A stretch of DNA of 64,000 nucleotides from Pseudomonas frederiksbergensis (GCF_003732665.1 NZ_MOBP01000006.1:620001-684000); one strand, 5' to 3'. Shown: positions 26,349 to 35,290, counted from the stretch's first letter. Notes: generated by a model not told the origin, from the letters alone. Program-made: numbers and translations.

Positions 26349-27053
26349 ATGACTGACAAGCCTGGTTACCGTCGTCCGAAGGAAGGCACTCAGCCGGAAT
26401 ATCTGCACCCGACCTATCAATCCACCAACAAGCGTTCGCCGTCCAAGCCACTGGTGTTTTTGCCCCATTCGCTGTCGGAAATCACCGGGCCGACCATTGG
26501 TGCCGAGCGCATCAACGAACGCGATAACGACCTGACCGCCCAGCACAAGGGCGAGCCACTGGGCGAGCGCATCATCATTCACGGCCGCGTGCTCGATGAA
26601 GACGGTTTGCCAGTGCCGGGAATACTGGTGGAGATCTGGCAGGCCAACGCCGCCGGCCGTTACAACCACGCCCGGGACCTGCACGACGCGCCGCTGGACC
26701 CGAACTTCACCGGCACCGGCCGCACCGTGACCGACGCCGATGGCTGGTATCAATTCCAGACCATCAAGCCCGGCGCTTACCCGTGGGGCAACCACCACAA
26801 CGCCTGGCGCCCGGCGCACATCCATTTCTCGTTGTTCGGGCCGAGCATCCTGACGCGGCTGGTGACCCAGATGTATTTCCCGGGTGATCCGCTGCTGGCC
26901 TATGACCCGATCTACAACTGCGTGCCAGACACCAGCGCCAAAGAGCGTTTGATCGCCACGTTCGATCTGGAAAAAACCATCCCTTCCTATGCCCTCGGTT
27001 ACCGCTGGGACATCGTCTTGCGCGGCCGCGACGCCACGCCGATGGAGAAATAA
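26349..27053 (+). CDS. pcaH: Protocatechuate 3,4-dioxygenase beta subunit
   Basis: Iron-bearing subunit of the intradiol ring-cleavage enzyme that turns protocatechuate into 3-carboxy-cis,cis-muconate; 234 residues. All four Fe(III) ligands are visible: Tyr105 (GRYNHARD), Tyr144 (PGAYPWG), His157 and His159 (RPAHIHFS). The N-terminal arm GYRRPKEGTQPEYLHPTYQS matches PcaH. RBS: AGAGGAAAAGC before the ATG. Followed after one base by pcaG. In many pseudomonads pcaHG is a separate operon; here it is joined to pcaIJF. Confidence 0.96.
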   Translation: MTDKPGYRRPKEGTQPEYLHPTYQSTNKRSPSKPLVFLPHSLSEITGPTIGAERINERDNDLTAQHKGEPLGERIIIHGRVLDEDGLPVPGILVEIWQANAAGRYNHARDLHDAPLDPNFTGTGRTVTDADGWYQFQTIKPGAYPWGNHHNAWRPAHIHFSLFGPSILTRLVTQMYFPGDPLLAYDPIYNCVPDTSAKERLIATFDLEKTIPSYALGYRWDIVLRGRDATPMEK

Positions 27054-27054
27054 G

Positions 27055-27621
27055 ATGACGCTGAACGCGACCACGTCCCACACCGTCGGGCCGTATTACC
27101 ACATCGGCCTGACCTGGCTGAACCGCGAAGACCTGACTGTCGAACAAACCCTGGGCCAGCGCGTGGCGATCACCGGGCAAGTCATCGATGGCAATGGCGA
27201 TGTGGTGAACGACGCCATGCTGGAAGTCTGGCAGGCCAACGCCGCCGGCAAGTACGACCACCCGGAAGACGACCAGGACAAACCCCTGGACCCGCACTTC
27301 GAAGGCTTTGGCCGGGTGCCGGTGGACGGGGATGGGCGGTTTCGCTTTACCACGATCAAACCCGGCACAGTCGAAGGCCTGAACGGCACGACCCAGGCGC
27401 CGCACTTGGTGGTATTGGTGTTCGCGCGGGGGTTGGTGAAGCACCTGTTGACGCGGATTTACTTTGATGGCGAGCCGGCGAATGTGGCGGATCCGTTGCT
27501 GGAGTGCGTGCCGGCGGAGCGCCGCAGTACGTTGCTGGCGAAGCAGGATGCGTCGGGTGTTTATCAGTGGAATGTGATTTTGCAGGGCACCGATGCCGAG
27601 ACGGTGTTCTTCGATTACTAA
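27055..27621 (+). CDS. pcaG: Protocatechuate 3,4-dioxygenase alpha subunit
   Basis: A 188-residue partner of PcaH; alpha and beta share a fold (compare MLEVWQANAAGKYDHPEDD with the PcaH segment VEIWQANAAGRYNHARD), but the alpha subunit lacks the full iron-ligand set (LVVLVFARGL replaces the HIH strand). The ATG at 27055 (MTLNATTSHTVGPYYHIGL) starts one base after the pcaH stop; an upstream in-frame extension overlaps pcaH and is not coding. Last gene of the pcaIJFHG run, followed by a REP pair. Confidence 0.95.
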   Translation: MTLNATTSHTVGPYYHIGLTWLNREDLTVEQTLGQRVAITGQVIDGNGDVVNDAMLEVWQANAAGKYDHPEDDQDKPLDPHFEGFGRVPVDGDGRFRFTTIKPGTVEGLNGTTQAPHLVVLVFARGLVKHLLTRIYFDGEPANVADPLLECVPAERRSTLLAKQDASGVYQWNVILQGTDAETVFFDY

Positions 27622-27635
27622 GTAACGCTATCCAA

Positions 27636-27727
27636 CTGTGGGAGCGAGCCTGCTCGCGAAGGCGTCGTATCAGTCACCATCAATGTTGCCTGTGCCGACG
27701 CTTTCGCGAGCAGGCTCGCTCCCACAG
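27636..27727. repeat. REP pair (REPIN)
   Basis: CTGTGGGAGCGAGCCTGCTC and its inverted copy between pcaG and pcaT. Confidence 0.88.
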
Positions 27728-27817
27728 GGCCTATGTTGCGTTCAGCTAATGTAACTGTGGAACAGGACTGTTGCGAAGTGTGTCTAGACTCTCACTGTCC
27801 CCATTGAGTGAAAAACA

Positions 27818-29122
27818 ATGACAACGACTACTGTTTCAACAGAGCACTACACCGGGGAAGAGCGCAGCAAGCGCATCTTCGCCATTGTCGGCGCCTCGTC
27901 CGGCAACCTGGTCGAATGGTTCGACTTTTATGTGTACGCCTTTTGCGCCATCTATTTCGCGCCTGCGTTTTTCCCGTCCGACAACCCCACGGTGCAGTTG
28001 GTTAATACGGCCGGCGTGTTCGCTGCCGGGTTCCTGATGCGGCCCATCGGGGGCTGGATTTTCGGTCGACTAGCGGACAAGAAGGGCCGCAAGACGTCAA
28101 TGATGATTTCAGTGCTGATGATGTGCTTCGGCTCGCTGCTCATCGCCTGCCTGCCGACCTACGCCAGCATCGGCGTCTGGGCACCGCTCCTGCTGTTGTT
28201 CGCCCGTTTGCTCCAGGGCTTGTCGGTGGGCGGCGAGTACGGCACCACCGCGACCTACATGAGCGAAGTCGCGCTCAAGGGCCAGCGCGGGTTCTTCGCC
28301 TCGTTCCAGTACGTGACACTCATTGGCGGGCAACTGTTGGCGGTGTTGCTGGTGGTGATCCTGCAGCAGTTCCTCTCTGAAGATGAGTTGCGCGCCTATG
28401 GCTGGCGGATCCCGTTTGTGGTCGGTGCGCTGGCGGCGTTGATTTCGCTGTTCCTGCGTCGTTCGCTGAAAGAAACCGCCAGCAAGGAGATGCGTGAAAA
28501 CAAGGACGCCGGCAGTATTCGTGCGTTGTTCCGCGACCATAAAGCAGCATTCATCACCGTGCTCGGCTACACCGCCGGCGGCTCGCTGATTTTCTACACC
28601 TTCACCACCTACATGCAGAAATATCTGGTGAACACCGCCGGTATGCACGCCAAGACCGCCAGCTACATCATGACCGGCGCACTGTTCCTTTATATGTGCA
28701 TGCAGCCGCTGTTCGGCATGCTCGCGGACAAGATCGGCCGGCGTAACTCGATGCTCTGGTTCGGTGCCCTCGGCACGCTGTTCACTGTGCCGATCCTGCT
28801 CAGCCTGAAAAGCGTCAGCAGTCCATTCCTGGCCTTTGTGCTGATTACCGTCGCGCTGGCCATCGTCAGTTTCTACACCTCGATCAGTGGCCTGGTAAAA
28901 GCCGAGATGTTCCCGCCGGAAGTGCGCGCATTGGGCGTCGGCCTGGCGTACGCGGTGGCGAATGCGATCTTCGGCGGTTCGGCGGAATACGTGGCCCTGA
29001 GCCTGAAAGCCGTGGGCATGGAAAACTCGTTCTACTGGTACGTCACGGTGATGATGGCGGTGGCGTTCCTGTTCAGTCTGCGCCTGCCCAAACAAGCGAA
29101 GTATTTGCACCACGACCTTTGA
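27818..29122 (+). CDS. pcaT: MFS dicarboxylate transporter PcaT (metabolite:H+ symporter family)
   Basis: Inner-membrane symporter of 434 residues and 12 helices, metabolite:H+ symporter (KgtP/ShiA-like) branch. Characteristic segments: [41 protein letters not shown] and [22 protein letters not shown]. PcaT of P. putida is linked to beta-ketoadipate uptake; the position between pcaG and pcaB supports that. The RBS is weak. It starts the T-B-D-C gene run, 45 bp upstream of pcaB. KgtP-type alpha-ketoglutarate transport would be the alternative if context were ignored. Confidence 0.9.
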   Translation: MTTTTVSTEHYTGEERSKRIFAIVGASSGNLVEWFDFYVYAFCAIYFAPAFFPSDNPTVQLVNTAGVFAAGFLMRPIGGWIFGRLADKKGRKTSMMISVLMMCFGSLLIACLPTYASIGVWAPLLLLFARLLQGLSVGGEYGTTATYMSEVALKGQRGFFASFQYVTLIGGQLLAVLLVVILQQFLSEDELRAYGWRIPFVVGALAALISLFLRRSLKETASKEMRENKDAGSIRALFRDHKAAFITVLGYTAGGSLIFYTFTTYMQKYLVNTAGMHAKTASYIMTGALFLYMCMQPLFGMLADKIGRRNSMLWFGALGTLFTVPILLSLKSVSSPFLAFVLITVALAIVSFYTSISGLVKAEMFPPEVRALGVGLAYAVANAIFGGSAEYVALSLKAVGMENSFYWYVTVMMAVAFLFSLRLPKQAKYLHHDL

Positions 29123-29167
29123 TCCATATGCGTGGGCCTGTTCGGCCCACGCTTCCAAGGACTTTTT

Positions 29168-30532
29168 ATGAACCAGCGACCGAACAATCAATTGTTCGAT
29201 GCCTATTTCACTGCCCGCGATATGCGTGAGGTGTTCTGCGATCAGGGCCGGGTCCAGGCCATGCTCGACTTCGAAGCAGCGCTGGCCCGGGCCGAAGCGC
29301 GGGTCGGGTTGATCCCGCAGACTGCCGTCGCGGCCATCGAAGCCGCGTGCCAGGCCGGACATTACGACTTTTTCGCCCTCGGCGAGGCAATTGCCACGGC
29401 GGGCAATTCGGCGATTCCACTGGTCAAGGCCTTGGGCAAACAGATCGCGGCGAAGGATGCCGAGGCCGAGCGTTATGTGCATTTGGGCGCCACCAGTCAG
29501 GACGTGATGGATTCCGGTCTGGTGCTGCAATTGCGCCAGGCTCTGGCGTTGATCGAAAGCGATCTGGCACGACTGGGGGAAATCCTCGCGACCCAGGCCT
29601 GGCGCTACGTCGCCACACCGCTGGCCGGGCGGACTTGGTTACAGCACGCGACGCCGGTCACCCTGGGTATGAAGATCGCTGGATGGCTCGGTGCCGTGAC
29701 CCGCAGTCGTCAGCGCCTGCGCGAACTCAAGCCGCGTCTGCTGGTGCTGCAATTTGGCGGCGCTTCCGGGACTCTCGCGGCACTGGGTGATCAGGCCATG
29801 CCGATTGCACAGGCCCTGGCCGAAGAACTGAAATTGACGTTGCCGGAACAACCCTGGCACACCCAGCGTGATCGCCTGGTGGAATTCGGCGCGGTGCTCG
29901 GTCTGATCGCCGGCAGCCTCGGCAAATTCGGCCGCGACGTCAGCCTGCTGATGCAGACCGAAGCCGCCGAAGTGTTCGAGCCGGCGGCGCCGGGCAAGGG
30001 CGGCTCCTCGACCATGCCCCATAAGCGCAACCCCGTCGGTGCGGCAGTGTTGATCGGCGCGGCGGCCCGGGTGCCGGGGTTGCTCTCGACCCTGTTCAGC
30101 GCGATGCCGCAAGAACACGAGCGCAGCCTGGGCTTGTGGCATGCCGAGTGGGAAACCCTGCCGGAGATTTGTTGCCTGGTGTCCGGCAGCCTGCAACAAG
30201 CGCTGCTGCTGGCCGATGGCCTGGAAGTGGACGCGGTGCGCATGGCCCGCAACCTGGATCTGACTCAAGGCCTGGTGCTGGCGGAAGCGGTGAGCATCGT
30301 CCTGGCACAACGGGTCGGCCGCGATAGCGCCCATCATCTGCTGGAGCAATGCTGCAAGCGTGCGGTGGCGGAGCAACGTCATCTGCGCGAAGTCCTCGGC
30401 GATGAACCGCAAGTGACGGCACAACTCTCGGTCGCTGAACTCGATCGTCTGCTGGACCCTGCCCACTACCTCGGCCAGGCCCATACCTGGGTCGAGCGCG
30501 CCGTGGCTGAACATTTTGCGTTGACTGCCTGA
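29168..30532 (+). CDS. pcaB: 3-carboxy-cis,cis-muconate cycloisomerase
   Basis: Fumarase/aspartase-superfamily enzyme of 454 residues converting 3-carboxy-cis,cis-muconate to 4-carboxymuconolactone. The superfamily signature GSSTMPHKRNP is intact, as are HLGATSQDVMDSGL and GRTWLQHATPVTLG. I start at the ATG at 29168 (MNQRPNNQLFDAYF), preceded by CCAAGGAC; an earlier in-frame start adds 12 residues without coding character. It is 11 bp upstream of pcaD. Cytoplasmic homotetramer in the family. Confidence 0.95.
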   Translation: MNQRPNNQLFDAYFTARDMREVFCDQGRVQAMLDFEAALARAEARVGLIPQTAVAAIEAACQAGHYDFFALGEAIATAGNSAIPLVKALGKQIAAKDAEAERYVHLGATSQDVMDSGLVLQLRQALALIESDLARLGEILATQAWRYVATPLAGRTWLQHATPVTLGMKIAGWLGAVTRSRQRLRELKPRLLVLQFGGASGTLAALGDQAMPIAQALAEELKLTLPEQPWHTQRDRLVEFGAVLGLIAGSLGKFGRDVSLLMQTEAAEVFEPAAPGKGGSSTMPHKRNPVGAAVLIGAAARVPGLLSTLFSAMPQEHERSLGLWHAEWETLPEICCLVSGSLQQALLLADGLEVDAVRMARNLDLTQGLVLAEAVSIVLAQRVGRDSAHHLLEQCCKRAVAEQRHLREVLGDEPQVTAQLSVAELDRLLDPAHYLGQAHTWVERAVAEHFALTA

Positions 30533-30543
30533 AGGAGGCTGCC

Positions 30544-31350
30544 GTGGCATTCGTACAACTCGCCGAGGGCGAACTGCACTATCAAATTCAAGGGCCGCAA
30601 CTCGATGGCCCGGAAGAGGCGCCGGTGCTGGTGTTGTCCAACTCGTTGGGCACTGACCTGCATATGTGGGACGCGCAGATTCCGGCGTTCACCGAGCATT
30701 TCCGGGTGCTGCGATTCGACACTCGCGGCCATGGTCAATCGTTGGTCACTCCGGGGCCGTACAGCATCGAGCAACTGGGCCACGACGTGCTGGCGCTGCT
30801 GGATGCGTTGCATATCGAGCGCGCGCATTTCTGTGGCCTGTCCATGGGCGGGTTGATCGGCCAGTGGCTGGGGATCAACGCCGGCCATCGACTGAACAAA
30901 CTGATCGTGTGCAACACCGCGGCTAAAATCGGCGATCCGTCGGTATGGAACCCGCGAATCGAAACCGTGCTGCGGGACGGCCCGGCGGCGATGGTCGCGT
31001 TGCGAGATGCCTCGATTGCGCGCTGGTTTACCCCGGATTTTGCCGAGGCCAATCCGGCGGCGGCGAAGAAAATCACCGACATGCTCGCCGCCACTTCGCC
31101 TGAAGGTTATGCGGCCAATTGCGCCGCCGTGCGCGATGCCGATTTCCGTGATCAGTTGTCCTCGATCAAGGCGCCACTGCTGGTGATCGCCGGCACCGAA
31201 GACGCGGTGACACCGCCGTCCGGTGGGCACTTTATCCAGGCACACGTGCCGGGCGCCGAGTACGCCGAGTTCTACGCCGCGCACCTGTCCAACGTCCAGG
31301 CCGGCGCTGCGTTCAGCGAACGGGTACTGGGGTTTTTGTCGAAGCATTAA
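30544..31350 (+). CDS. pcaD: 3-oxoadipate enol-lactonase
   Basis: Alpha/beta hydrolase of 268 residues that opens beta-ketoadipate enol-lactone. The nucleophile is Ser100 (CGLSMGGLIGQWLG), the acid is in AGTEDAVTPP and the histidine in AAHLSNVQA. VLVLSNSLGTDLHMWD is the oxyanion-hole region. Translation starts at GTG (30544) after a strong RBS (GAAGGAGG). The following pcaC gene begins 10 bp past the stop. In some bacteria pcaD and pcaC are fused; here they are separate. Confidence 0.95.
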   Translation: MAFVQLAEGELHYQIQGPQLDGPEEAPVLVLSNSLGTDLHMWDAQIPAFTEHFRVLRFDTRGHGQSLVTPGPYSIEQLGHDVLALLDALHIERAHFCGLSMGGLIGQWLGINAGHRLNKLIVCNTAAKIGDPSVWNPRIETVLRDGPAAMVALRDASIARWFTPDFAEANPAAAKKITDMLAATSPEGYAANCAAVRDADFRDQLSSIKAPLLVIAGTEDAVTPPSGGHFIQAHVPGAEYAEFYAAHLSNVQAGAAFSERVLGFLSKH

Positions 31351-31360
31351 GGGGAAATTT

Positions 31361-31753
31361 GTGGACGAGAAACAACGTTATGACGAGGGCCTGGAAGTGC
31401 GCCGCGCAGTACTCGGCGATGCCCACGTCGACCGCAGCCTGAACGCCCTGACCGAGTTCAACTCGGAGTTCCAGGAAATGATCACCCGCCACGCCTGGGG
31501 TGACATCTGGACCCGCCCGGGCCTGCCGCGCCACACCCGCAGCCTGATCACCATCGCCATGCTGATCGGCATGAACCGCAGCGAAGAACTCAAACTGCAC
31601 CTGCGCGCCGCCGCCAACAACGGCGTGACCCGCGGCGAGATCAAGGAAGTGATCATGCAGAGCGCGATCTACTGCGGGATCCCGGCGGCGAATGCCACGT
31701 TCCACCTGGCGGAATCGGTGTGGGATGAGTTGGGGGTTGAGTCGCGGGGGTGA
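31361..31753 (+). CDS. pcaC: 4-carboxymuconolactone decarboxylase
   Basis: Small decarboxylase of 130 residues (carboxymuconolactone decarboxylase/AhpD-like fold) producing beta-ketoadipate enol-lactone. Segments: EFQEMITRHAWGDIWTRPGL, RHTRSLITIAMLIGMNRSEEL, and EVIMQSAIYCGIPAAN near the end. I start at the GTG at 31361 (VDEKQRYDEGLEVRR) because AAGGGGA precedes it; the long upstream frame runs inside pcaD and is a shadow. Last gene of the pca cluster. Confidence 0.95.
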   Translation: MDEKQRYDEGLEVRRAVLGDAHVDRSLNALTEFNSEFQEMITRHAWGDIWTRPGLPRHTRSLITIAMLIGMNRSEELKLHLRAAANNGVTRGEIKEVIMQSAIYCGIPAANATFHLAESVWDELGVESRG

Positions 31754-31793
31754 GTAGACCTCACCATCGGTCCCATCGGGTTTGCGGGTACTG

Positions 31794-31823
31794 AATATTC
31801 TGGCTATATTTGGCCAGAATATT
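31794..31823 (+). promoter_or_regulatory. Palindromic operator of the toxin-antitoxin module
   Basis: AATATTCTGGC / GCCAGAATATT: perfect 11-bp arms with an 8-bp spacer, ending 10 bp before the antitoxin start. Position and symmetry fit conditional autoregulation by the antitoxin-toxin complex. Confidence 0.75.
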
Positions 31824-31833
31824 GGAGGTGCTT

Positions 31834-32073
31834 ATGATTACCGTGCCGTTGGGTGAAGCCAAAAACAACTTGTCGAAATTAGTCGATGATGCCGCCGCCG
31901 GGCAGATCATCACGATTGCCAAACATGGCCGGGCACTCGCCCGGCTGGTTCCTGTGGGTAAATCTTCCGGGCGGCGAATTGGCGCAATGAAAGGCAAATT
32001 AATTTTGCCTGATGACTTTGATGCGCCGTTGCCTGACGACCTGCTGGATGCGTTCGAAGGTGTTCACGAATGA
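31834..32073 (+). CDS. Type II antitoxin, Phd/YefM family
   Basis: A 79-residue DNA-binding antitoxin. Its N-terminus MITVPLGEAKNNLSKLVDDA and the following GQIITIAKHGRALARLVPV are the classic Phd/YefM fold; the C-terminal part (ILPDDFDAPLPDDLLDAFEG) is the acidic toxin-binding tail. RBS: TTGGAGGTG. The stop overlaps the toxin start by 4 bp (ATGA). It presumably represses its own promoter through the palindrome just upstream. Confidence 0.92.
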   Translation: MITVPLGEAKNNLSKLVDDAAAGQIITIAKHGRALARLVPVGKSSGRRIGAMKGKLILPDDFDAPLPDDLLDAFEGVHE

Positions 32074-32447
32074 GGGTGTTACTCGATACCCATATTTTGC
32101 TCTGGACCTTGAGTGATGATCCAAAACTGTCAGGTAAGGCCAGAAAGCTCATTGAAAATGCTGCCGAGGTCTACATCAGCGCCGCCACCTTTTGGGAAAT
32201 GTCCATCAAGGTCGGACTTGGAAAGCTGAATGTTGACCTTGAGGAAATCCGCGGCTTTTGTCTTGAGAGCGGATTTATCGAGCTACCGGTTACTGCTGAA
32301 CATGCGATTGCAGTGAAAGATCTGGAACACCATCATCGTGATCCTTTCGATCGCCTGCTTGTCGCCGCCGCTATGACTGAGCCCATGAAACTGCTCACTG
32401 CTGATCCATTGGTGGCCAAATACACATCGTTAGCCATTCTGGTTTGA
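32070..32447 (+). CDS. Type II toxin, PIN-domain ribonuclease (VapC-like)
   Basis: A 125-residue PIN-domain protein. Acidic active-site residues are visible: Asp6 (VLLDTHILLW), Glu43 (ATFWEMSIKVGLGKL), Asp91/Asp94 (HHHRDPFDRLLVAAA) and Asp112 (LLTADPLVA), so it looks intact. PIN toxins paired with Phd/YefM antitoxins cleave tRNA or rRNA; the target here is unknown. The pair sits directly after pcaC; its codon use is a little less GC-rich than pca genes, hinting at acquisition. Confidence 0.92.
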   Translation: MRVLLDTHILLWTLSDDPKLSGKARKLIENAAEVYISAATFWEMSIKVGLGKLNVDLEEIRGFCLESGFIELPVTAEHAIAVKDLEHHHRDPFDRLLVAAAMTEPMKLLTADPLVAKYTSLAILV

Positions 32448-32457
32448 TTCCTTGAAA

Positions 32458-32521
32458 AGACCGCAGCCTTCGGCAGCGCCCACAAACACGTAGGCGCTGC
32501 CGAAGGCTGCGATCTTTTGAT
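32458..32521. repeat. Inverted repeat, 'GCAGCCTTCGGCAGC' family
   Basis: GACCGCAGCCTTCGGCAGCG faces its inverted copy (GCGCTGCCGAAGGCTGCGAT). Same family as 14066-14160. Confidence 0.82.
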
Positions 32522-32523
32522 GT

Positions 32524-33333
32524 TTACACCGTCGCCACAATGAAAATCCGCTTGAACGGAAACAACGTGCGCCCGTCACGCTCCGGCGGGTAGTGCTGAT
32601 GCACGCGCATCAGGTAGTGATAAATGAATCGCGCCTGTTCCTCAGCCTTCAATCCCATCATCACGGGGCGCAAGGCCGAGACCTTGACCCAGTCGTAGAT
32701 CGGCGATTGGCCGTCCACCACCTGCAACTGTTCGGTTTCCCAGATATCCAGGGTTCGGGTGATCGGCGCGAGCAGTCGGTAGTAACTTTCCAGTGACAAC
32801 AAAGGGCGTGCGGCCATCGAACGGCGTAGCGCTGGCGTTCCCAGTGGCGTGCCATCGAGGCCGGCATCGTCCAGGGTGTCGAGCATCAGTTGATACCACA
32901 AAGCATCCCGCCAGTCGGGCATGTGCACCGCCAGGCAACCGCCCGGATTCAGATGGTTAAGCAGGCTGGGCAGCAACCGTTCGTGATCGTCGATAAAGTG
33001 CAGCACGGCGGCGGCGAACAGCAGGTCTGCCGGTTGCTCCGGTTGCCAGTCCAGCAAATTGCAGTGTTTCCACAGCGCCTTGATGGGCAGGGCGCGGGCC
33101 TCGGCGAGCATTTGCTCGGAGCTGTCCACGCCCATCAACCGGGCACGGGGCCAGCGCTTGGCCAGCAATTGTGTGGCAATGCCGGTGCCGCAGCCCAGGT
33201 CATAAATGCGCTTGGGCCGTTTAAGCTCGATGCGGTCGAGCAGTTCGTTGACGGGGCGTTGCCTGAGGTTGGAAAACTGCTGGTACGCCTTGGCGTCCCA
33301 AGCGGTATCGCCGGGTTTGAGTCGGGTGATCAT
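32524..33333 (-). CDS. tam: Trans-aconitate 2-methyltransferase-like SAM methyltransferase
   Basis: Class I SAM-dependent methyltransferase of 269 residues. Motif I is YDLGCGTG (44-51), with the acidic SAM-ribose segment LMGVDSSEQML after it and motif IV LLFAAAVLHFIDD. The opening WDAKAYQQFSNLRQRPVNELL and overall length match E. coli Tam, which esterifies trans-aconitate, an inhibitor of aconitase. RBS: GGAGGACCACC. Not linked functionally to pca. Substrate is inferred from family resemblance. Confidence 0.82.
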   Translation of the reverse strand: MITRLKPGDTAWDAKAYQQFSNLRQRPVNELLDRIELKRPKRIYDLGCGTGIATQLLAKRWPRARLMGVDSSEQMLAEARALPIKALWKHCNLLDWQPEQPADLLFAAAVLHFIDDHERLLPSLLNHLNPGGCLAVHMPDWRDALWYQLMLDTLDDAGLDGTPLGTPALRRSMAARPLLSLESYYRLLAPITRTLDIWETEQLQVVDGQSPIYDWVKVSALRPVMMGLKAEEQARFIYHYLMRVHQHYPPERDGRTLFPFKRIFIVATV

Positions 33334-33479
33334 GAGGTGGTCCTCCGGTGATCAGCGGTGTCTTCCGATGACAGCCTGGCTCGAGTCTTGGGGACCAACA
33401 TCAACAGATAACGGAAGTAGGGTGTATGGAAAATGCCTGAGTCCTGTCAGGTTTTTTCACTGTAATAGAAGGGCCGCGA

Positions 33480-33507
33480 AGTGCCACCCGGGCTGACGGG
33501 TGGCACT
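33480..33507. terminator. Strong hairpin downstream of the porin gene
   Basis: An 11-bp perfect stem AGTGCCACCCG / CGGGTGGCACT with a 6-base loop, between the REP pair and tam upstream region. No T run follows on either strand, so it is a weak terminator candidate. Confidence 0.45.
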
Positions 33508-33514
33508 GAACCAG

Positions 33515-33604
33515 TGTGGGAGCGGGCTTGCTCGCGAAGGCGTCGTGTCAGTGGATATAGGTATTGCCTGACACGACGCCTTCGCGAGCAAGCCCGCTCC
33601 CACA
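33515..33604. repeat. REP pair (REPIN)
   Basis: TGTGGGAGCGGGCTTGCTCG and its inverted copy, ending 12 bp from the porin stop. Confidence 0.88.
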
Positions 33605-33615
33605 TTTGCACAGTG

Positions 33616-34875
33616 TTACAGCAGGCTGATCGGGTAACTGACGATCAAGCGGTTCTCATCAAACTCGTTGTTGCTGAAATCCCGGCGCATGGTCGAGTTG
33701 CGCCATCTGAAGTTCAAATCCTTGAGCGTGCCGCTCTGCACGGTGTAGACCAGTTCGCTCTCGCGGCCCCATTCCTTGCCGTTGGTGATGGCGCCGGTGT
33801 GTACGTTGTCGCCGCTGATGTAGCGGTTCATCAGGGTCAGGCCGGGGATGCCGAGGGCGACGAAGTTGTAGTCGTGGCGCAACTGCCAGGAGCGTTCCTG
33901 GGCGTTGTCGTAGCTGTTGTTGTAACTGTCGTTGGCCAGGGTCCCGCCGCTGGTGCCATTGACGCGCATCCAGGCGCTGTCGCCGGTGAGCTTTTGCAGG
34001 CCGACGTAGAAGGTGTTGCCGCCGTACTTGGCCGAGAACATGCCCGACCAGGTCTTGTTGTCCAACTCGCCGGCCCGGGCGCTGCCGTCATCTTTGCCGT
34101 AGAAGAAGCCGAGGTTGGCGCCGAGGGTCCAGTCGCCGATAGGCTGCGTGTGGATCAGGTTCACAAATTGTTGGCTGTAGATGTCCTTGAGTTCAGCATT
34201 CCACAGGCCGATCTGGGTGTGTTTGTCGTTGAACACATATTCGCCGCCCTGGAAATTGAAGCGGTCCGAGGTGAACGCCGCTTTGCCGACCATCGACATG
34301 TCGCTCATGCTGCTGTCGTCCCGTGGGCTGTTGGCGCGGAACTGGCCGCCGTAGAGCGTCAGGCCATCGATTTCCTTCGAGGTGATCTGCCCACCCCGGA
34401 AGGTTTGCGGCAGGGAGCGGCCGTCATCCGAACGCAGGATCGGCAGCACCGGCATCCACTCGCCGACCTTCACTTCGGTCTGGGACAACTTGGCCTTGAA
34501 CGCCACGTTGGTGCGGCCAAAGTTGTCTGCCGGGCGCCCGTCGTGGTCCAGCGGCAGCAGTTGCGTACCCCCGGTGCCTTTGCCGCCGTCGAGTTTTACC
34601 GAGTACAACCCCAACACGTCCATGCCGAAACCGACCGTGCCCTGGGTGAAACCGGACTTGGCGTCGAGGATGAAGTTTTGCGTCCATTCCTCGGCCTTGC
34701 CCTGGGCCTTGGTCGGGTTGGTGAAGTTGCGGTTGATGTAGAAATTGCGCAGGTTCAGGTTGACCTTGGCCCCTTCGACAAAACCCTGCTCCTCGGCCAC
34801 AGCGGGCAGGGCGCTGCCGGCCAGGGCGGCGGTGATCAGGCTGGGAAACAGGTACTGCGCGGTGCAAGGCTTCAT
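33616..34875 (-). CDS. OprD-family outer membrane porin
   Basis: Substrate-specific 18-strand porin of 419 residues. Signal peptide about residues 1-27 (MKPCTAQYLFPSLITAALAG...VAEE). Family segments: VNLNLRNFYINRNF, EWTQNFILDAKSGFTQGTVGFGMDVLG, and the C-terminal beta strand LIVSYPISLL. RGGQITSKEIDGLTLYGGQF is typical of OprD loops. The nearness of pca genes suggests an aromatic-acid member (OpdK/OccK-like), but no residue proves it. Transcribed alone, convergent with nothing; a REP pair follows. Confidence 0.9.
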   Translation of the reverse strand: MKPCTAQYLFPSLITAALAGSALPAVAEEQGFVEGAKVNLNLRNFYINRNFTNPTKAQGKAEEWTQNFILDAKSGFTQGTVGFGMDVLGLYSVKLDGGKGTGGTQLLPLDHDGRPADNFGRTNVAFKAKLSQTEVKVGEWMPVLPILRSDDGRSLPQTFRGGQITSKEIDGLTLYGGQFRANSPRDDSSMSDMSMVGKAAFTSDRFNFQGGEYVFNDKHTQIGLWNAELKDIYSQQFVNLIHTQPIGDWTLGANLGFFYGKDDGSARAGELDNKTWSGMFSAKYGGNTFYVGLQKLTGDSAWMRVNGTSGGTLANDSYNNSYDNAQERSWQLRHDYNFVALGIPGLTLMNRYISGDNVHTGAITNGKEWGRESELVYTVQSGTLKDLNFRWRNSTMRRDFSNNEFDENRLIVSYPISLL

Positions 34876-35141
34876 GGGCTCGGGTCTCTCTAATTGTTAG
34901 GGGTGAAACGGGGCGCTGCCGCAACCTGGGGGTGCAGACACAAGGGGTGAATCGAAAGGAAGAACGGGAGGAATCAGCCGGACAGGGCAGGGCGCGGGGG
35001 CATGGTGTCGAACCTGTTGTTATTGGTTTTGTGGGGCGAATGGTGCGGGGGATGGGCGGGGGGATTCAATCGGCCGGAGCGGGTTTTGGGCGATTATCGA
35101 ACGTAAGATTGGCTGGGGATTTGTGTTGTATTGGCTGGCCT

Positions 35142-35226
35142 CTTCGCGAGCAAGCCCGCTCCCACATTCGACCGAATTCCTTCAGAGAGAACGCGGTCGA
35201 ATGTGGGAGCGGGCTTGCTCGCGAAG
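35142..35226. repeat. REP pair (REPIN)
   Basis: CTTCGCGAGCAAGCCCGCTC and its inverse, with a centre that itself repeats TTCGACCG/CGGTCGAA. Confidence 0.86.
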
Positions 35227-35264
35227 GGGCCAGACCAGTCAAAGCACCTTTTCCCGCAGCCAAC

Positions 35265-35290
35265 AAAAAGCCCACCAATGCGGTGGGCTT
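35265..35290 (-). terminator. Terminator of the emhABC operon
   Basis: Plus strand AAAAAGCCCACC-AATGC-GGTGGGCTT; on the minus strand this is a stem followed by TTTTT, 20 bp past the emhC stop. Confidence 0.85.

Noticed and set aside
24682..26451. 589-residue minus-strand ORF opposite pcaJ/pcaF/pcaH
   Set aside because: Crosses three coupled genes; no domains.
28109..29530. 473-residue minus-strand ORF opposite pcaT/pcaB
   Set aside because: Spans two real genes and their gap, with shadow-type composition.
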